Assembly: GCA_021613535.1 (NCBI GenBank)
Contig: CP075493.1
Location: forward strand, 12,400,001 to 12,464,000
Origin: Adineta vaga
Taxonomy: Eukaryota > Rotifera
DNA: 64,000 nt
Reading direction: 5' to 3'
Below, piece after piece: positions 46,620-58,712 of this stretch. Under the pieces are notes generated by a model, which had not been told where the DNA came from, made no database searches, and worked only from the letters and a program-made list of their open reading frames with translations. Position 1 is the stretch's first letter; the number at the start of each line of letters is the position of its first letter. Made by a program: the position numbers and the translations under genes.

Positions 46620-47201
46620 GTCAAGAAGTATCAGTATAGTTTTACTTTCTACAATTTTACTATCACAACGGATTGAAGCAAAGTTATTGATGATATTCAT
46701 CATTTCAATTCAGATAATATAGATTCTACCCAATGCCGTATTCGAGGGATTTTTTAACAATATCCTGCACATTATTATTCAATGCATGTGCACTACAAGC
46801 TTTCTATCGTTTTATACGTATCGTCCATACTATTAAAATCACATTTCAACGGCATAAAACACAGTACATATTGATTTGCACAGAAAACCTTGTGCAGTCA
46901 TCGTCCAGTTTCTAAATTTTTATTTGATGCCAGTATCTATTTTATGTATAAGTTGCTTTCGTGTTATTATTTACATGCGCCTCGTCATTGGACGACCACA
47001 TGCACTGACTTTTCGTTTAATATGGCTAGCAATTCACATCGGTATGTTTTTTCTTTCAATTTCTTTCCACATTATTACACCTCAAGTGAAAACTATTTTC
47101 GGCAATATATCATTACGAAGAAACGGAACAATACTGCCCATAAATAAATCATTTAATCTCGATCCTATTTTACATAGAAAGAGTAGAGTCCGATCAGAGT
47201 A
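46620..47201 (+). pseudogene. Decayed class A GPCR
   Basis: Receptor-like sequence spread over three frames. It begins with STQCRIRGFF (helix-3 entry), then in another frame FNACALQAFYRFIRIVHT and KTQYILI (end of helix 3 with the basic motif, then helix 4), then in a third frame MPVSILCISCFRVIIYMRL (helix 5) and IWLAIHIGMFFLSISFHIIT (helix 6). At least two frameshifts are therefore present, and helices 1-2 and 7 are not clear. It resembles orphan receptors typical of bdelloids. Confidence 0.6.
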
Positions 47202-49544
47202 ATTCTTTCTTAAAAAAACAAAACTTAATTATTTTAAAGCACGTGTTTTATTTCTAAATGGATATAGAAATGATATACTAATATTATAAAGAATCAACAA
47301 GTTCTGTTACAAATCCATCAGCAGTATGAAAAGTTTATAGAAATTGTTCATTGAGTTGACCTGAAATGATCCAGAATGAGACGGTGAATCTTTCTATAAC
47401 AAACTCGACTCATTTCGCAAATCAAAAAATGATTTCCCACTCAAGACATTACCCTATGCTTTTGGACCTTAGATGATGTCGTTTTGATGTGATATCCATA
47501 TCAAAGCGTATGCTTTTTCGGTTTTAAATAGTCCCATCGGATAGAACTCGCGATTCTGCACAAAATCATATATGCTCCATCCGAAAAACGTTTTCGCCGG
47601 GTAAACGTCTAAGGGCCAAAGAAGCATCTTGCAACTATCAGAAATAATAAAAATAACAAGTTCAATCATTTTCACTTACTCATGAGCGTCAATCACAATC
47701 ACGAAAGAAAAACTTCAAGAATTTGAAGCATTGATAACCATTATATGAGACAAAGAAATCGAAGTTTTAGACTATCGCAACATATTTGTGAATGTCAACT
47801 AAAATGCACGACAACCAAGAAATAAAACCAATCATATCCTTAAGCTTTTGTAAATATAGTGCTAGAAACGAATGACTCCAAATATTGGGCTGTAATCTTC
47901 ATTGATACATATATTCTATCTGCTTCTAATGAAACAGCCTAATTCTTGTAAGATTTTCAAAACCATTGTCAAATTCTGCTATATTCAGGCGTGTGATGGT
48001 ACAATACCTCCAGATCCTTGATCTATGTTCATGTGCTGCATAATAATCTAGCGGAAATGATTACAAAGGATATTCGGATACTGCCGAGTTATAGTGTGAT
48101 TAAAGAATATAAATGTATAAAATCATGTATTCTAATAATTATTGATTCGTTGAAGACTATCAAAAATAATTTTCTGGATTTTAAGAGTGTTCCTAGGTGA
48201 CCATGTTACTAACCATAATAGAACTTCAAGAATTTGAAGCTCCAAAAAACAAATTTCCGTTTATATTCTCTAAGGAATCCTGTGAAAACTGAAACATCTA
48301 GATAATACATCAGAGTAAATTTTAGGAAATCTTTGATTTACAATGGTCATGTTGACATCCAGATGCAACCGTTTTCTCAAGTATCATTGAAAAAATGCTG
48401 ATTCGTTGTTTCTATTCGATATTCTAAATATGGTTGCTGACCATACATGATGACCAACAGTTTTCAAATTTGTATACTCTGATGTACACTGCACAATTGA
48501 TCGTGCTGTTTGCAAGGTAAAGATTCCAACAGTCACGGAATGAAATGATAGCTTAGTGTTCAATCAATTTTAACTGCATTAGTTAACTAACTTCATACAT
48601 GTCAAGCTTAAAAGTTGAGTTCACTTCAAACTTTAAGTTTCAGCTTTTGATTGAAATTCTTACTATATTCAAATTTCATTTCAATTGTCAATTGAGGTAT
48701 CTAGTATGCAATTATTAATTCAATTCTATTAGCACTGAGTGAGGATGTCACGGAATCTCGACCAAAAGACGTGCTGATGCATCATCAAGTACCCGCTTTG
48801 GCATGCTACCATCATCATCGCCTCCAATCACTGCAAAGAAAAAAAACAAATTCAAACAGGTACTGGTGTTCCACCTGCGCAAAATATTAACAACACAAAA
48901 TCAACAACCAGAAAAAGAAAAACAGAATTGAACCAATCGATACACCAGCATCACCTCGCGATGGTATACATGCATCTCAAGAATATTCATATCAAAATGC
49001 TTAGAACTTCGCACTTACTGAGAGCTATGAAGCCCTATTTATCTGATTCAAACAAAAAAAGTGAATACTGGTGTACGACCGATAGTGTACTTAAAACACT
49101 CATATTAGATAGTTCACTTTCAATAAATCAGAAAAAATCAGATCTGAAGAGCTCATGCGGATAGTGAAGACGTTGAATAATGTAACTCTGAAAAAAAACT
49201 GAACTTGTAGCTTGAATCACTCAATACTCTGAAATTGAAAATTTAAAAATGAAAATCAGCTAGTTGAATAAAAACTTGAATATAGCAGAAATTTCAATTG
49301 AATTAAAGTTCCAACTTTGATACTACTGATAACGGTGTGGGCCTACAGGGTTTGTACCTATTTGTTGACAGTTTTTTTTAAATAATATTGAAAATATAAA
49401 TTTTTTACAAGAATTCCGAGGCGTTCGGTGCCATCTGCTCCTATATTTTCGGTTTTGTTCTTTTATTCAAAATGATATGTAAAAACTTTGATGAAAGTCA
49501 TGATGTCATATTTTTACGATAAATTCGATGTTTGATTAAATGAT
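47202..49544. other. Long intergenic region; weak inverted repeat only
   Basis: No gene supported over 2.3 kb. CTTCAAGAATTTGAAGC occurs twice (about 47713 and 48223). A possible inverted repeat joins about 48600-48690 with about 49190-49320 (for example ATTCTTACTATATTCAA against TTGAATATAGCAGAAAT). It may be a decayed transposable element; no transposase remains. Confidence 0.35.
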
Positions 49545-52262
49545 TTAACCATTGAATTCGATATCGAATTTTTGTACTCGATGATTTCCATGATCGACGA
49601 CATAGAGATTACCGTGTCGATCGAACGACAAACCTACAGGAGAATTCAATTGGTTTGATTCACTTCCTTCACCATTTCCACCAACAATCATGCTTCCTTC
49701 TGTGGCTCCTTTTGGCCAACGCATGATTCGAGTATTCCCTGCATCAGCCACATATACAGTGCCCAATTGATCGACAATGACTCCTTGAGGAAATGAGAAT
49801 TGTGTAAGGCCATATCCTTGTCCTTGACCACCAGCCACAACAATACCTTGTTTTGCATCTTCCACCCATTTCATCACACGATGATTTCCAACATCAGACA
49901 CGTAGACTGAATGATCTCGATCGACGAATATGTATCGTGGGTAAGAGAGTTGATCGAGACGATTTCCGTTCCCATTGCCACTTGCAACCACTCTTCCTTC
50001 AGATTCTCCTCTTTCATATCGTCTCACTTCGTGTTGTCCATAATCAACAATATAGAGAGATCCATTCTTGTCCATTGTCAAACCCACACAATCGATATTT
50101 GAGATGATGATTTCTTCACTTGTTCCATTTTGACAAGGCCATCGAATCACTCTTTTATTCATATAGTCGCAGATGATGAGACTATTTCTCTCTTTGTCGA
50201 TAATCACATCTTCTGGGTTGGACAATTGATGATCTCCACTTTCTTGTTGATTTCCACCGGCAACCACTTGGCCACTCTTTGCACCCGATTTCCATTTCAC
50301 AATACGGTTATTTGATGCATCAGTGACATAGACATTTTGATCATCATCAACATACAAACCCCATGGATCTGAGAGTTGATTGATTCCATTGCCTTGTCCA
50401 TTTCCTCCAACAACAGTAATACCATTTTGTTTCCATCGAGCATTTGGATGAATATCGGTTGAACTTGCGCGTAATGGAGTAAATTCTATAATAACAATAT
50501 AGAATAAAATTATTACTATTATCATCGAGTTTTATACTATATATATATATATATTATTTATTTATTTACTGTTTTTTTCTATCATCATATCTTCTTCAAT
50601 GAGTAAAAAATAAAATGGATTTATATATATATATGTATATATCAAACTTTTTTTATCAACTTTCTATTCTTTTCTCGCCTAGAATATTATAATTTTTTTA
50701 ATTTTTTCTAACATATATTACATGTTATTTAAAAATTCATTTTTTCATTATTAATTCTTCGAATTATTTTGTTTTCTGTTTTTGAGTATATTCTTACAGT
50801 AAGTCTATTTCAATAATAATCACTCTACTATATGTATATTTCTTATAAATAGATTCATTTCAGAGTTTTTTTTCTTTTCTCTAATTTTTTACTTTTGAGA
50901 TATGCATAACAAAATTTTTCGAACTATACTACAAATATAAATTCAATTACTTCATGAAAATTCAATTCAATTTTAATTGATTGAAAACTTAATCAAATCT
51001 CTTCTTACATTGAATATCTTTATAAAATATAGAAGAATTCGACAAACTACTTTTTTTTAGTCTAGTGTTGCTTAATGAATTTTCCTTCATGATATACTTA
51101 ACTTTCAATCGAAATCTATTGATGAATAAATATACTACACATATTATATTCGATTGGGATCTGTTGAATTCAGTGGGGAAATTTATTTTTCTCATTTAGA
51201 CTACACACTTGAAAATGAACTAATCGAAAATGTTATCTCTTACTGTATCGGGTTGCATGAGATTCATCCGTCAAGAAATAGTTGAACTATCGAAAATATT
51301 TTCATTATTGAGCAGATCATCCCTGAGCGGGGGAAGGATACAGGGATTTTTTACAAAAACCTTTTTCTTCTCAAAACTATTAAAAACATACATGAATCGA
51401 CTCAGTTTTTAAAGCTGATTTCAAATCTGATATCAATTTTGAAACAAACTGTAGTTCTCTACCGAAATTTTGCGCATTTATTCTCATTGAATTTTGAAAT
51501 GAAAAGGTTTGACTTACTCGTTTGTTTTTCTTTTGTTTCTATTTGTAATTTGTCCATTGCAGATTCGACATGTGCTTCTTTATTTTCTTCTTCATCTTCT
51601 TCCTCATTAATTTCCACTAAATGAACATGAAATAAACCTTTTGGATCTTCTACAACATCACCTTGAACACGTAAATCAGTTCCAATTTTCAAAATCACTT
51701 CATCTTCTTCTTCACGATCACTATAACCTGAGATTTTCTTTCCGTTTGATATTTCAATGAGAAATATTGTTGAATTTATTTCATTTCCAAGAAAATGTTT
51801 GATAACATTAATCGATGATGAACAAGAATTCACACTCCACCATGTTATTTTCTGATTTTTAAAGAAATTCTTTCCAATATCATTTGAAACACCACGCCAA
51901 ACAATTCCTCGAACATTTGGTAATTTTTCTAAAGCTGTATCCAATAATTTTAAATAAGGAAACCAAATTTTCAATGCATTTCGATCTTCATTTCTCAATG
52001 CTTTGTTTAAAATTCGATATAAACTAGTTTCATCGCATTCCATTGTATAAATAGAAATTGAAGCAGATTCGTCCTTTGTTAAACCATGTTCAGATGGAAA
52101 ATGACATCGTCGTTTTGCTGTTTTGACATAAAACAGTAAACCACTAATTTGTGATTGAATTGCTTGTAAAGATTCTTCAAGTGAAACAAGTTTTGCACTT
52201 CGATAACCATAAACAGCTGGAAGACTTTTCAATGAATAATCAATATCACCAAAACGATTCAT
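49545..52262 (-). CDS. ADP-ribosyltransferase (ART) fused to an NHL beta-propeller
   Basis: Exon 1 (52262-51518) encodes an arginine-type mono-ADP-ribosyltransferase with the R-S-ExE triad visible: VWRGVS (R123), WWSVNS (S143) and EEDEVIL (E186, E188). Exon 2 (50485-49545) encodes six NHL blades (repeats such as DPWGLYVDDDQNVYVTDAS and PVGLSFDRHGNLYVVDHG) forming a closed propeller. A 1032-base intron (GTAAGT..TTATAG, phase 1 on both sides) joins them into 561 residues. The apparent signal peptide before the NHL part (MIIVIILFYIVII) looks like intron tract rather than protein. If the intron is wrong, these are two genes. ART enzymes transfer ADP-ribose from NAD to arginine; the propeller would serve binding. 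The exon-1/exon-2 link is inference. Confidence 0.65.
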
Positions 52263-53742
52263 TATAAAAGATTTTTTTCTAAAATAAATAAATTAATGAT
52301 ATGATAGGAAAAAACAGAAGAAAATTCGTTTCAAATCATTTTCAATTATTCAATTAAATCTTTTTCTTATGCAATGAAATAGAAAAGAAATTCTTTTCAG
52401 ATGATCAATGTGTTCATTCATTTATTTACATCAGAATTCACAAAAGACAAATCGAATTTTTATCTAAAAGTTTCTTGAAATGAGCATTTCATAAAATATT
52501 TTCATTGGATTTGAAAATACATATTAACCGGTTGTTTTATTCTTCATTTACAAAAGAGATTTTCATTTCTTTTACGCATACAACGAAAAAAAGGAAAATT
52601 CATTTGTTTATTGAGAATTTATTGATATTTAACAAAAATTACAATTAACATGATGTTTAAATCATTCTAAACAAGGATGGAGTGGGTGTGGGTGGATAGA
52701 GACGCTGATTTGCACTCACCCCCACACCCATTTCTATAACACCAAATAAACTTACCTAAAACGAAACTTTGAAAAAAATTGAATTAATAAATTTCAAATA
52801 TTCGATAAAAATTATGAGAATATGTATGAACACGGCATTTTTTTCAACTTCAGTTTCATTTTATTCTGCAAATCGTTTTTCAAACTGTTTGATCAACAAA
52901 ATAATACTTGAGCTTTTATTTTCCTTTCTAACTTTGTATTTTGCTCGAAAGAATTCACCTTCTAACATTTAAAGTGAAAAAAAAGAGAAAAAAAATTGAC
53001 GTAGTCCTCATCAAATGGATTTTTAATGTTTCAGATGTAAAGAACGAAAAAAAGAATATTGATGAAAAAAATGCAAGGATAGTTTTAACTAAAAACAAAT
53101 CTTTGATATTTTTCTTTTTTGGATAAAATTTAATTAAAACATTCAATAATATCTGTTTTGTCTTTTTTTGAATTATAAATTTATAATTCTCAAGAAGAAA
53201 AAAGATAAAAATGATTGAAAATATAATATGAAAAAAGACTTGAGATAGTGTTTTTCACTATTCTTTCCTGGAAAACATACTGTTGTTCGTATGTATGAGA
53301 GAGCATTCCTAAAAACTCTAGATTCGACTGAACAACAAGATATTTTGTCTAAAGAATAGTGAAAAATGCCCTTAACATATCTCACATATACACTTTAACG
53401 TTGATTTTGTGACGGTTAAAGAATTAAGATCCCACTCACATCTTCAAGCCGTTAATCAAACTTTTTTGAGGGTGTCGGTTCTATACTCTCATCTACACTC
53501 TCATAAATGAAATAACTAACATCCTTGATAATCGTAATGTTGAGAGTGTGGGTGTGGGAGTGAAATACTACTATCACCCACACCCACTTTATTTCCCTGA
53601 ATCTCAGACTTCTTATTGAAAAACAATAATCATCTAAATTTTCATTTTGTTCTTCGAATGTTTTTCTTCCGAATAACATTCATTCATTCTCTTTCATAAG
53701 AAACATTTCGTTTCTTTGACAACTTCTCGACTCAAATTCAAT
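52263..53742. other. Intergenic; two G-rich/C-rich hairpin motifs
   Basis: No gene supported. 52677-52733 has GAGTGGGTGTGGGTGG, a spacer of about 20 bases, then CACTCACCCCCACACCC. 53541-53590 has GAGTGTGGGTGTGGGAGTG, a short spacer, then CACCCACACCCAC. Each pair can fold back on itself. Confidence 0.5.
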
Positions 53743-54916
53743 ATGGCTACAGCAAATCAAACAACACAACGTGTTTTAAATTCAAAAAATATAAAAAGAA
53801 TACATATCTTTGCAAAGGATGTTCAAATGAATATTGTCCAGAAGATTTAACTGAACATCAACAAATATTAAAGGAAGAATGAAATGTCATAGTTAAAGAT
53901 TGTAATCAATTTCAACGAACAATCAATGAACAAAAACGAAATTCACTAAATCATTCGTTAATTAAACAAATTGATGAATGGGAAACGAATTCAGTTGAAA
54001 TTATTCAACAAAAAACACAAGAATGCCGAAAAATCGTTGTTAAACATGCAGAAATTTTTCTTGATAATACTGAAAAGAAATTTCAAAATTTATCAATACA
54101 AATCAAAGAAATTTGTGAAGAAAATGAATTCAACGAAATTCATCTTGGTGATTTACGAGATGAACTGATAAGATTAACAAAACAATTAAATAAATCAATA
54201 AATATTTCTATTCAAGAAGATTTGTCATCATCATCAGGATTTATTCATGACATTTTAATTATTTCCTTAGCGAGTAAATTGATTTTTCCACCGAAAGAAA
54301 TTCTTTTTTGTTTGTGTTTTTAGAATCAAAATTCAACCAACATGGAACGATTGTAGCGGGTGGAAATGGACAAGGAAAAGAATTAAACCAACTCAATGCT
54401 CCTTGTGGAATTTTTATTGATGAAAACAAAATGATCTATATTACTGATCGAGAGAATCATCGTATTGTTCAATGGAAATGTGATGAAAACAAAGGAAAAG
54501 TGATTGCAGGCGGAAATCGAGGAAGAAACAGAATGAATGAACCAACAGATGTAATTGTTGACAAAAAAAACTCATGCACTGATCATTGCTGATCGAGGAA
54601 ATAAACGAGTCATTCAACGATTTGATGATAAGAACCAACAAATTCTTATTGAAAATATCAATTGTCATTTCCTAAAGGATTGTTTGTTGATCAATGGAAT
54701 CAAATGTATGTAGTAGATTCTAGGAATACTCGAGTAATACGATGGTGTGAAGGAGATGAAGAAAGTGAAATTATTCTTGATAGAAATGGAAGAGAAAATC
54801 AATTGAATAGTCCTGATGGTTTATCATTTGATATGGAAGGAAACCTTTATGTTTCTAATCGTGGGAATAATCGGATCATTCGATTTGATATGATTTGTGA
54901 TCGAACTTCTAATTAA
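53743..54916 (+). pseudogene. Zinc-finger/coiled-coil/NHL protein, disrupted
   Basis: TRIM-NHL-like layout. It opens with MATANQTTQ, then a short Cys-rich finger (YLCKGCSNEYCPEDLTEHQQ) in a shifted frame, then a coiled coil ending in IRLTKQLNKSINISIQED. After an intron (acceptor near 54323) come NHL blades (NQLNAPCGIFIDENKMIYI; SPDGLSFDMEGNLYVSNRG). Breaks seen: a one-base frameshift near 53775, a TGA after QILKEE near 53880, a frameshift in an A-run near 54565, and a further shift near 54665. The first and last blades are fine, so decay is moderate. It lies about 1.5 kb from the ART-NHL gene on the other strand and shares blade style with it. Confidence 0.75.
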
Positions 54917-55056
54917 ATAATGCTTTTTTTGTTATTGAAAACTTTAAAAATAAATATTCTTGAAAAAAATTTCTTACAATTTTTCCAGTAAAACATAAAC
55001 AAGTAACATTCTTATAAAGATTCGCTCAGGTTCTTCTTTTATCTATTTATGAAGAA

Positions 55057-56176
55057 TTAGTCTTGTAAAATAATTGATTGCTCCGTTTGTTGAACAATAT
55101 TATTGATCATTTGAGTAAAAGGAGAAATATTCGATTTATATTCTAAAATCAAAAGAATATCTAAAAGACTTTTAATCATTGAAGAATAACGAATAACTGA
55201 TTCTTTAAAACCAAATTGATAATTTAAATAATTCCATAATAAAGAAACACAAATATCTTGAATAAACATGCAATTAGATAAATAAGCTAAATCTTTATCT
55301 AAAGGATTATAATTCACAATTGAATAATTACTTGAATATGTTATTATAAATAACATTAGTTTAATAGATAATCCATTGGAATCTAAATTTTCATTCATTA
55401 AAGTAATTTTCTTCAAAATATTTTCATCATATAAATCAATAAATGACATTTGAAAATCTTTATTATTCCAAATATTTGATTGATATGGCAGATAAAGTGC
55501 TTTTAATGAACTTATTGCATAAATATTTCTATGAATGAGATATTGTTGTGTTTTTAATGGAATTAACGAAGAAAACGAAGATTTTTGAAATAAAACTTCC
55601 ATGGATGAAAAACAATGATAAAAACAATTCAATGCAAATGAAGACTTGATTCTTAATTTGATTGGTAGTGATGAACCTACTTGAAGTGACGATTGAATTT
55701 GATCGATAATACATTTTTCATTGAATATATGATGAATATTTGATAAAAGATTCCATTGATCATTTGTTAAATTTGAACAATCGTTTTCAAGTAAATTCAG
55801 CAGTTTAGGCTTGAAAATTAAATTTACAATTTGATTAAAAACAAATCTTTGATTATCTTACTTTTGTTAATTGATATTGATTAAATGAACGAATTAATTC
55901 ACTTTTCATTCCAAGTAGAAGACATTTCTTTAATCGACATGAAGTACATTTCATACGTTTTTCCTTATTGATTTCACAAGTTGAAGATTTCGAACATTGA
56001 AAGGAATTCTAAAAGAAAAATCGTTTCGTTTTAGATTCAAATTCTAATTGACTTACAGCTGGTTTTAAAGCATTCCTTCGAAAAAAAGATTTAGAAGACA
56101 TACAAGTCATTACACCAAAATTCATTCCACGAGCTCTATCGCCACAGATACGACAGATCAATTGATTTGAAACCAT
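55057..56176 (-). CDS. Nuclear hormone receptor-like protein with altered zinc finger 1
   Basis: Three exons (56176-56057, 56008-55862, 55809-55057) with phase-0 introns of 48 and 52 bases give 339 residues. The N-terminal DNA-binding domain reads CRICGDRARGMNFGVMTCM, then SSKSFFRR. In ordinary receptors the last Cys pair of finger 1 is Cxx-C-K (P-box region); here the final Cys is Ser (CMSSK). Finger 2 is complete (C-x5-C-x9-C-x2-C, then RLKKCLLLGM). The remaining 250 residues are helical and fit a divergent ligand-binding domain. It would act as a nuclear transcription factor if the finger still folds. All splice phases agree and there is no stop, so it may be functional or very recently lost. 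Confidence 0.8.
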
Positions 56177-56653
56177 TTTCTATATTATTTTATTGAATGG
56201 GATACTTTCTTTTTCTTTCTGCATACATTCGAGAATATTCGAGAATATTAAAAATCAAGCACTAGAAAATATTAAAATGACGTTAGATTCATACGGATGA
56301 CTGAAAAGAAGAGGAGTTTCTTTATCCTATGGTATCTTCTGACATATTAATCGAAAAACGAGCCATGTAAAATCTTATAGTTTGAGAAACTTTGCTCTTC
56401 TTTTATATAAAAATATAGCTCATGATTTTTAATCGTATATAATGTTCTTCTTTTTTCTTGTGAATCTGAATGTAAATTTTTCTATCAATGAACACATCAT
56501 TCATACTTGAGAGATATTCATTTTTGACAAGTATACAATTGTATATTAATATCGAATTCTCTCCTCCAACATTTATTTATTTTCATAAAATTATATATCG
56601 ATCAAACCAGATATTCTTATACAAGCAATCGCTTTTGTTAGAAAACTTTAGTT
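56177..56653. other. Short intergenic region
   Basis: AT-rich spacer between the nuclear-receptor start and the 3' end of the protease gene; both genes lie on the minus strand. GAGAATATTC repeated in tandem near 56228-56246 is the only local feature. Confidence 0.45.
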
Positions 56654-58364
56654 TTAATGTTTATTACTCATATTCTTTTGGATTTTCTGTATTAATTCTT
56701 CTGGAGTATCGGTAATAACTAATCGATATTGCCAATCGTTGAGATTGAATAATGGTGCTTGATTTTGTAAATGATGTTTTAAACCGGCTTTGTCTTGAGT
56801 AAAAACAAGAATAGGAATATGATGTAAACCATAATTATTCAAAAATTGTAATAAATTTAATGGATTTTTATTTTCAGATTTATAATAACCACGACAAATA
56901 ATTTGAAATTTTGATGAGAGTTTCATTTCATTCATATGATCCCATAAATAATTTTCTGCTTTCGATAAAGTTTCACAAAAAAGCATTTCAGTTTTGTTAT
57001 TATTTGTTAATTGTTTTACTATACGAAGATTATCTTCATTTTGCTGATCAATCCAAAGAACAGAATACTTCGATACGATCTGAAGTTGTTTATTATCATT
57101 ATGCTCCGGACTTGATTGCTTCGGTGAAGAAGAAGAAGATGATAATATTCTATCTTTCCATATTGTACTAAACTGATCAAAAATATTATAAATCTTCCAA
57201 AAAAAAGTATAATGATATTCATCTTCCGGCATTTCCGATGAGCCAAAATATGCCTTACTCTTCAGAATTTTCGATTGATGTGAACTCGAAATAAGTTTAT
57301 TTCCTGGTTGGCGAGAATCATCTGCAACGATTTTTATGGCAGTTAAATCAAAACATAAGTCCGGATTTGTCATATAATCATACGGAATATAACAATAACC
57401 TTTATGACCCTAAAAAAGTTTGATGATGTGATTATATGGATAAACAGAAAAATTTCAGACAAAATTAAGTTTACCCAACGTTCACCCCATGAATTTCTAA
57501 CAATGAAACGTCGCATGTCATCGTCGTATCCAACTGCCAACATCGCATGACCGTCGTGACCTTTTGCTGTGGGTTCAGAACGTGGTCTAGGTATTGGTAC
57601 ATATCCTCCATTCTTTTTAGCTGTTAAAAATGATTGAAATAGTTTAATACCAAATACAAATGGAAATCCTTCAGCTAGACATGCTTTCATTTCATCCAAA
57701 TTTAAATTTACATTCATTGCTTTTCTGATACGATAATTTGCAGCTTCAACATAACAGTAATGTGGTGGTTTTTTGTCAATATTTGCTAAAACGTATGGAT
57801 ATGTTTTTTCTTTACAACATCCAAACTCTGCTAATGCATCGATACCACTTCGTATACCAGTACCATTGTCATCCATCAAGTATTCTTTAACTCCATCTTT
57901 ACATCGAGCATTGTAATAAATAAATAGACGGCTAACATCAATATGCTTTCCCGAACGTTTCTTTATTAAAAATTCATATGCACCTAAACGAAAATATGTA
58001 ACATCAATACATCAATATCATGAAATTCTACCTGCTAATGCGTTGGCGACACTAAAATATGGTATGGTTTCGATAAAAGTCTATTGAAAAAGAAATTGTA
58101 CAAATCTTACCATGATCTAGTATTGTCTTGATTTTCAACTGGTGTCATCAGTGGTCTTAGATCTACAGTTTGTGGTAAACTTTTACTTGAAAGATGTCGA
58201 GAGGCTCCAAATTTCGGTAAATTTAATGGTTCATCACTTCTTCTACATCCTCCAACTAGATGTTCTTCTCCAGTATCTGGATCGATTAACGATCCCTTTC
58301 GAGCTGTAAGATTGATTTTATTTGTAGTATTCTGAAGATCGTTTCGAAAGAAATATTTTTCCAT
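56654..58364 (-). CDS. Papain-family (C1) cysteine protease with C-terminal receiver-like domain
   Basis: Four exons: 58364-58111, 58051-58032 (20 bases), 57983-57475 and 57409-56654, with introns of 59, 48 and 65 bases, 512 residues. LPQTVDLRPLMTPVENQ starts the mature-like protease domain. The catalytic Cys codon is split across the first intron (RS-C-VANALAG), with two bases in exon 1 and one in the 20-base exon. The catalytic His is in DGHAMLAVGYDDD and the catalytic Asn in VRNSWGERW. No long signal or inhibitor prosegment is seen, so it may be cytosolic. After the protease come a low-complexity stretch and a domain with alternating strands (VLWIDQQNEDN, QIICRGYY, IPILVFTQDK) that resembles a response-regulator receiver fold. 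Fusion of the two is unusual; the receiver assignment is by pattern only. Confidence 0.8.
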
Positions 58365-58712
58365 TTATTTCACTGAAACATGAAAGAAAATCTACTGATC
58401 TTTATATAATCGACCTCCTCTAGATCATACAATAATCTAATGTAGAAATAATTAGATTATTGTACAATAATTTTCATTTGATCGATATGATCACAAGTCC
58501 CCAAAGAAAGTAATGTAAAATTAATCGAAGTTCGTGATTCATTCTCATATATTTTTCGAAGATGAATAAGACTTATGTGAACACACTCACATGCTCGCCC
58601 ATATTAAACAGACGAATGTTATTTTCCTAGCTCGATAATTTATTCTATTTCAATACATTTATATGCAATACGATATTATCATTCACATTCGTAGTTGTAA
58701 AAAACACATAAA
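58365..58712. other. Intergenic, nothing recognised
   Basis: A short spacer with a near-palindromic AATAATCTAATGTAGAAATAATTAGATTATT-type segment at about 58430-58460 (described, not interpreted). Confidence 0.4.

Noticed and set aside
47469-47675. 68-codon minus-strand open frame
   Set aside because: Isolated, no homology pattern, surrounded by noncoding sequence.
50487-50525. Signal peptide in front of the NHL repeats
   Set aside because: The stretch reads as a typical intron end (pyrimidine/AT tract then TATAG), and the phase matches the upstream ART exon exactly.
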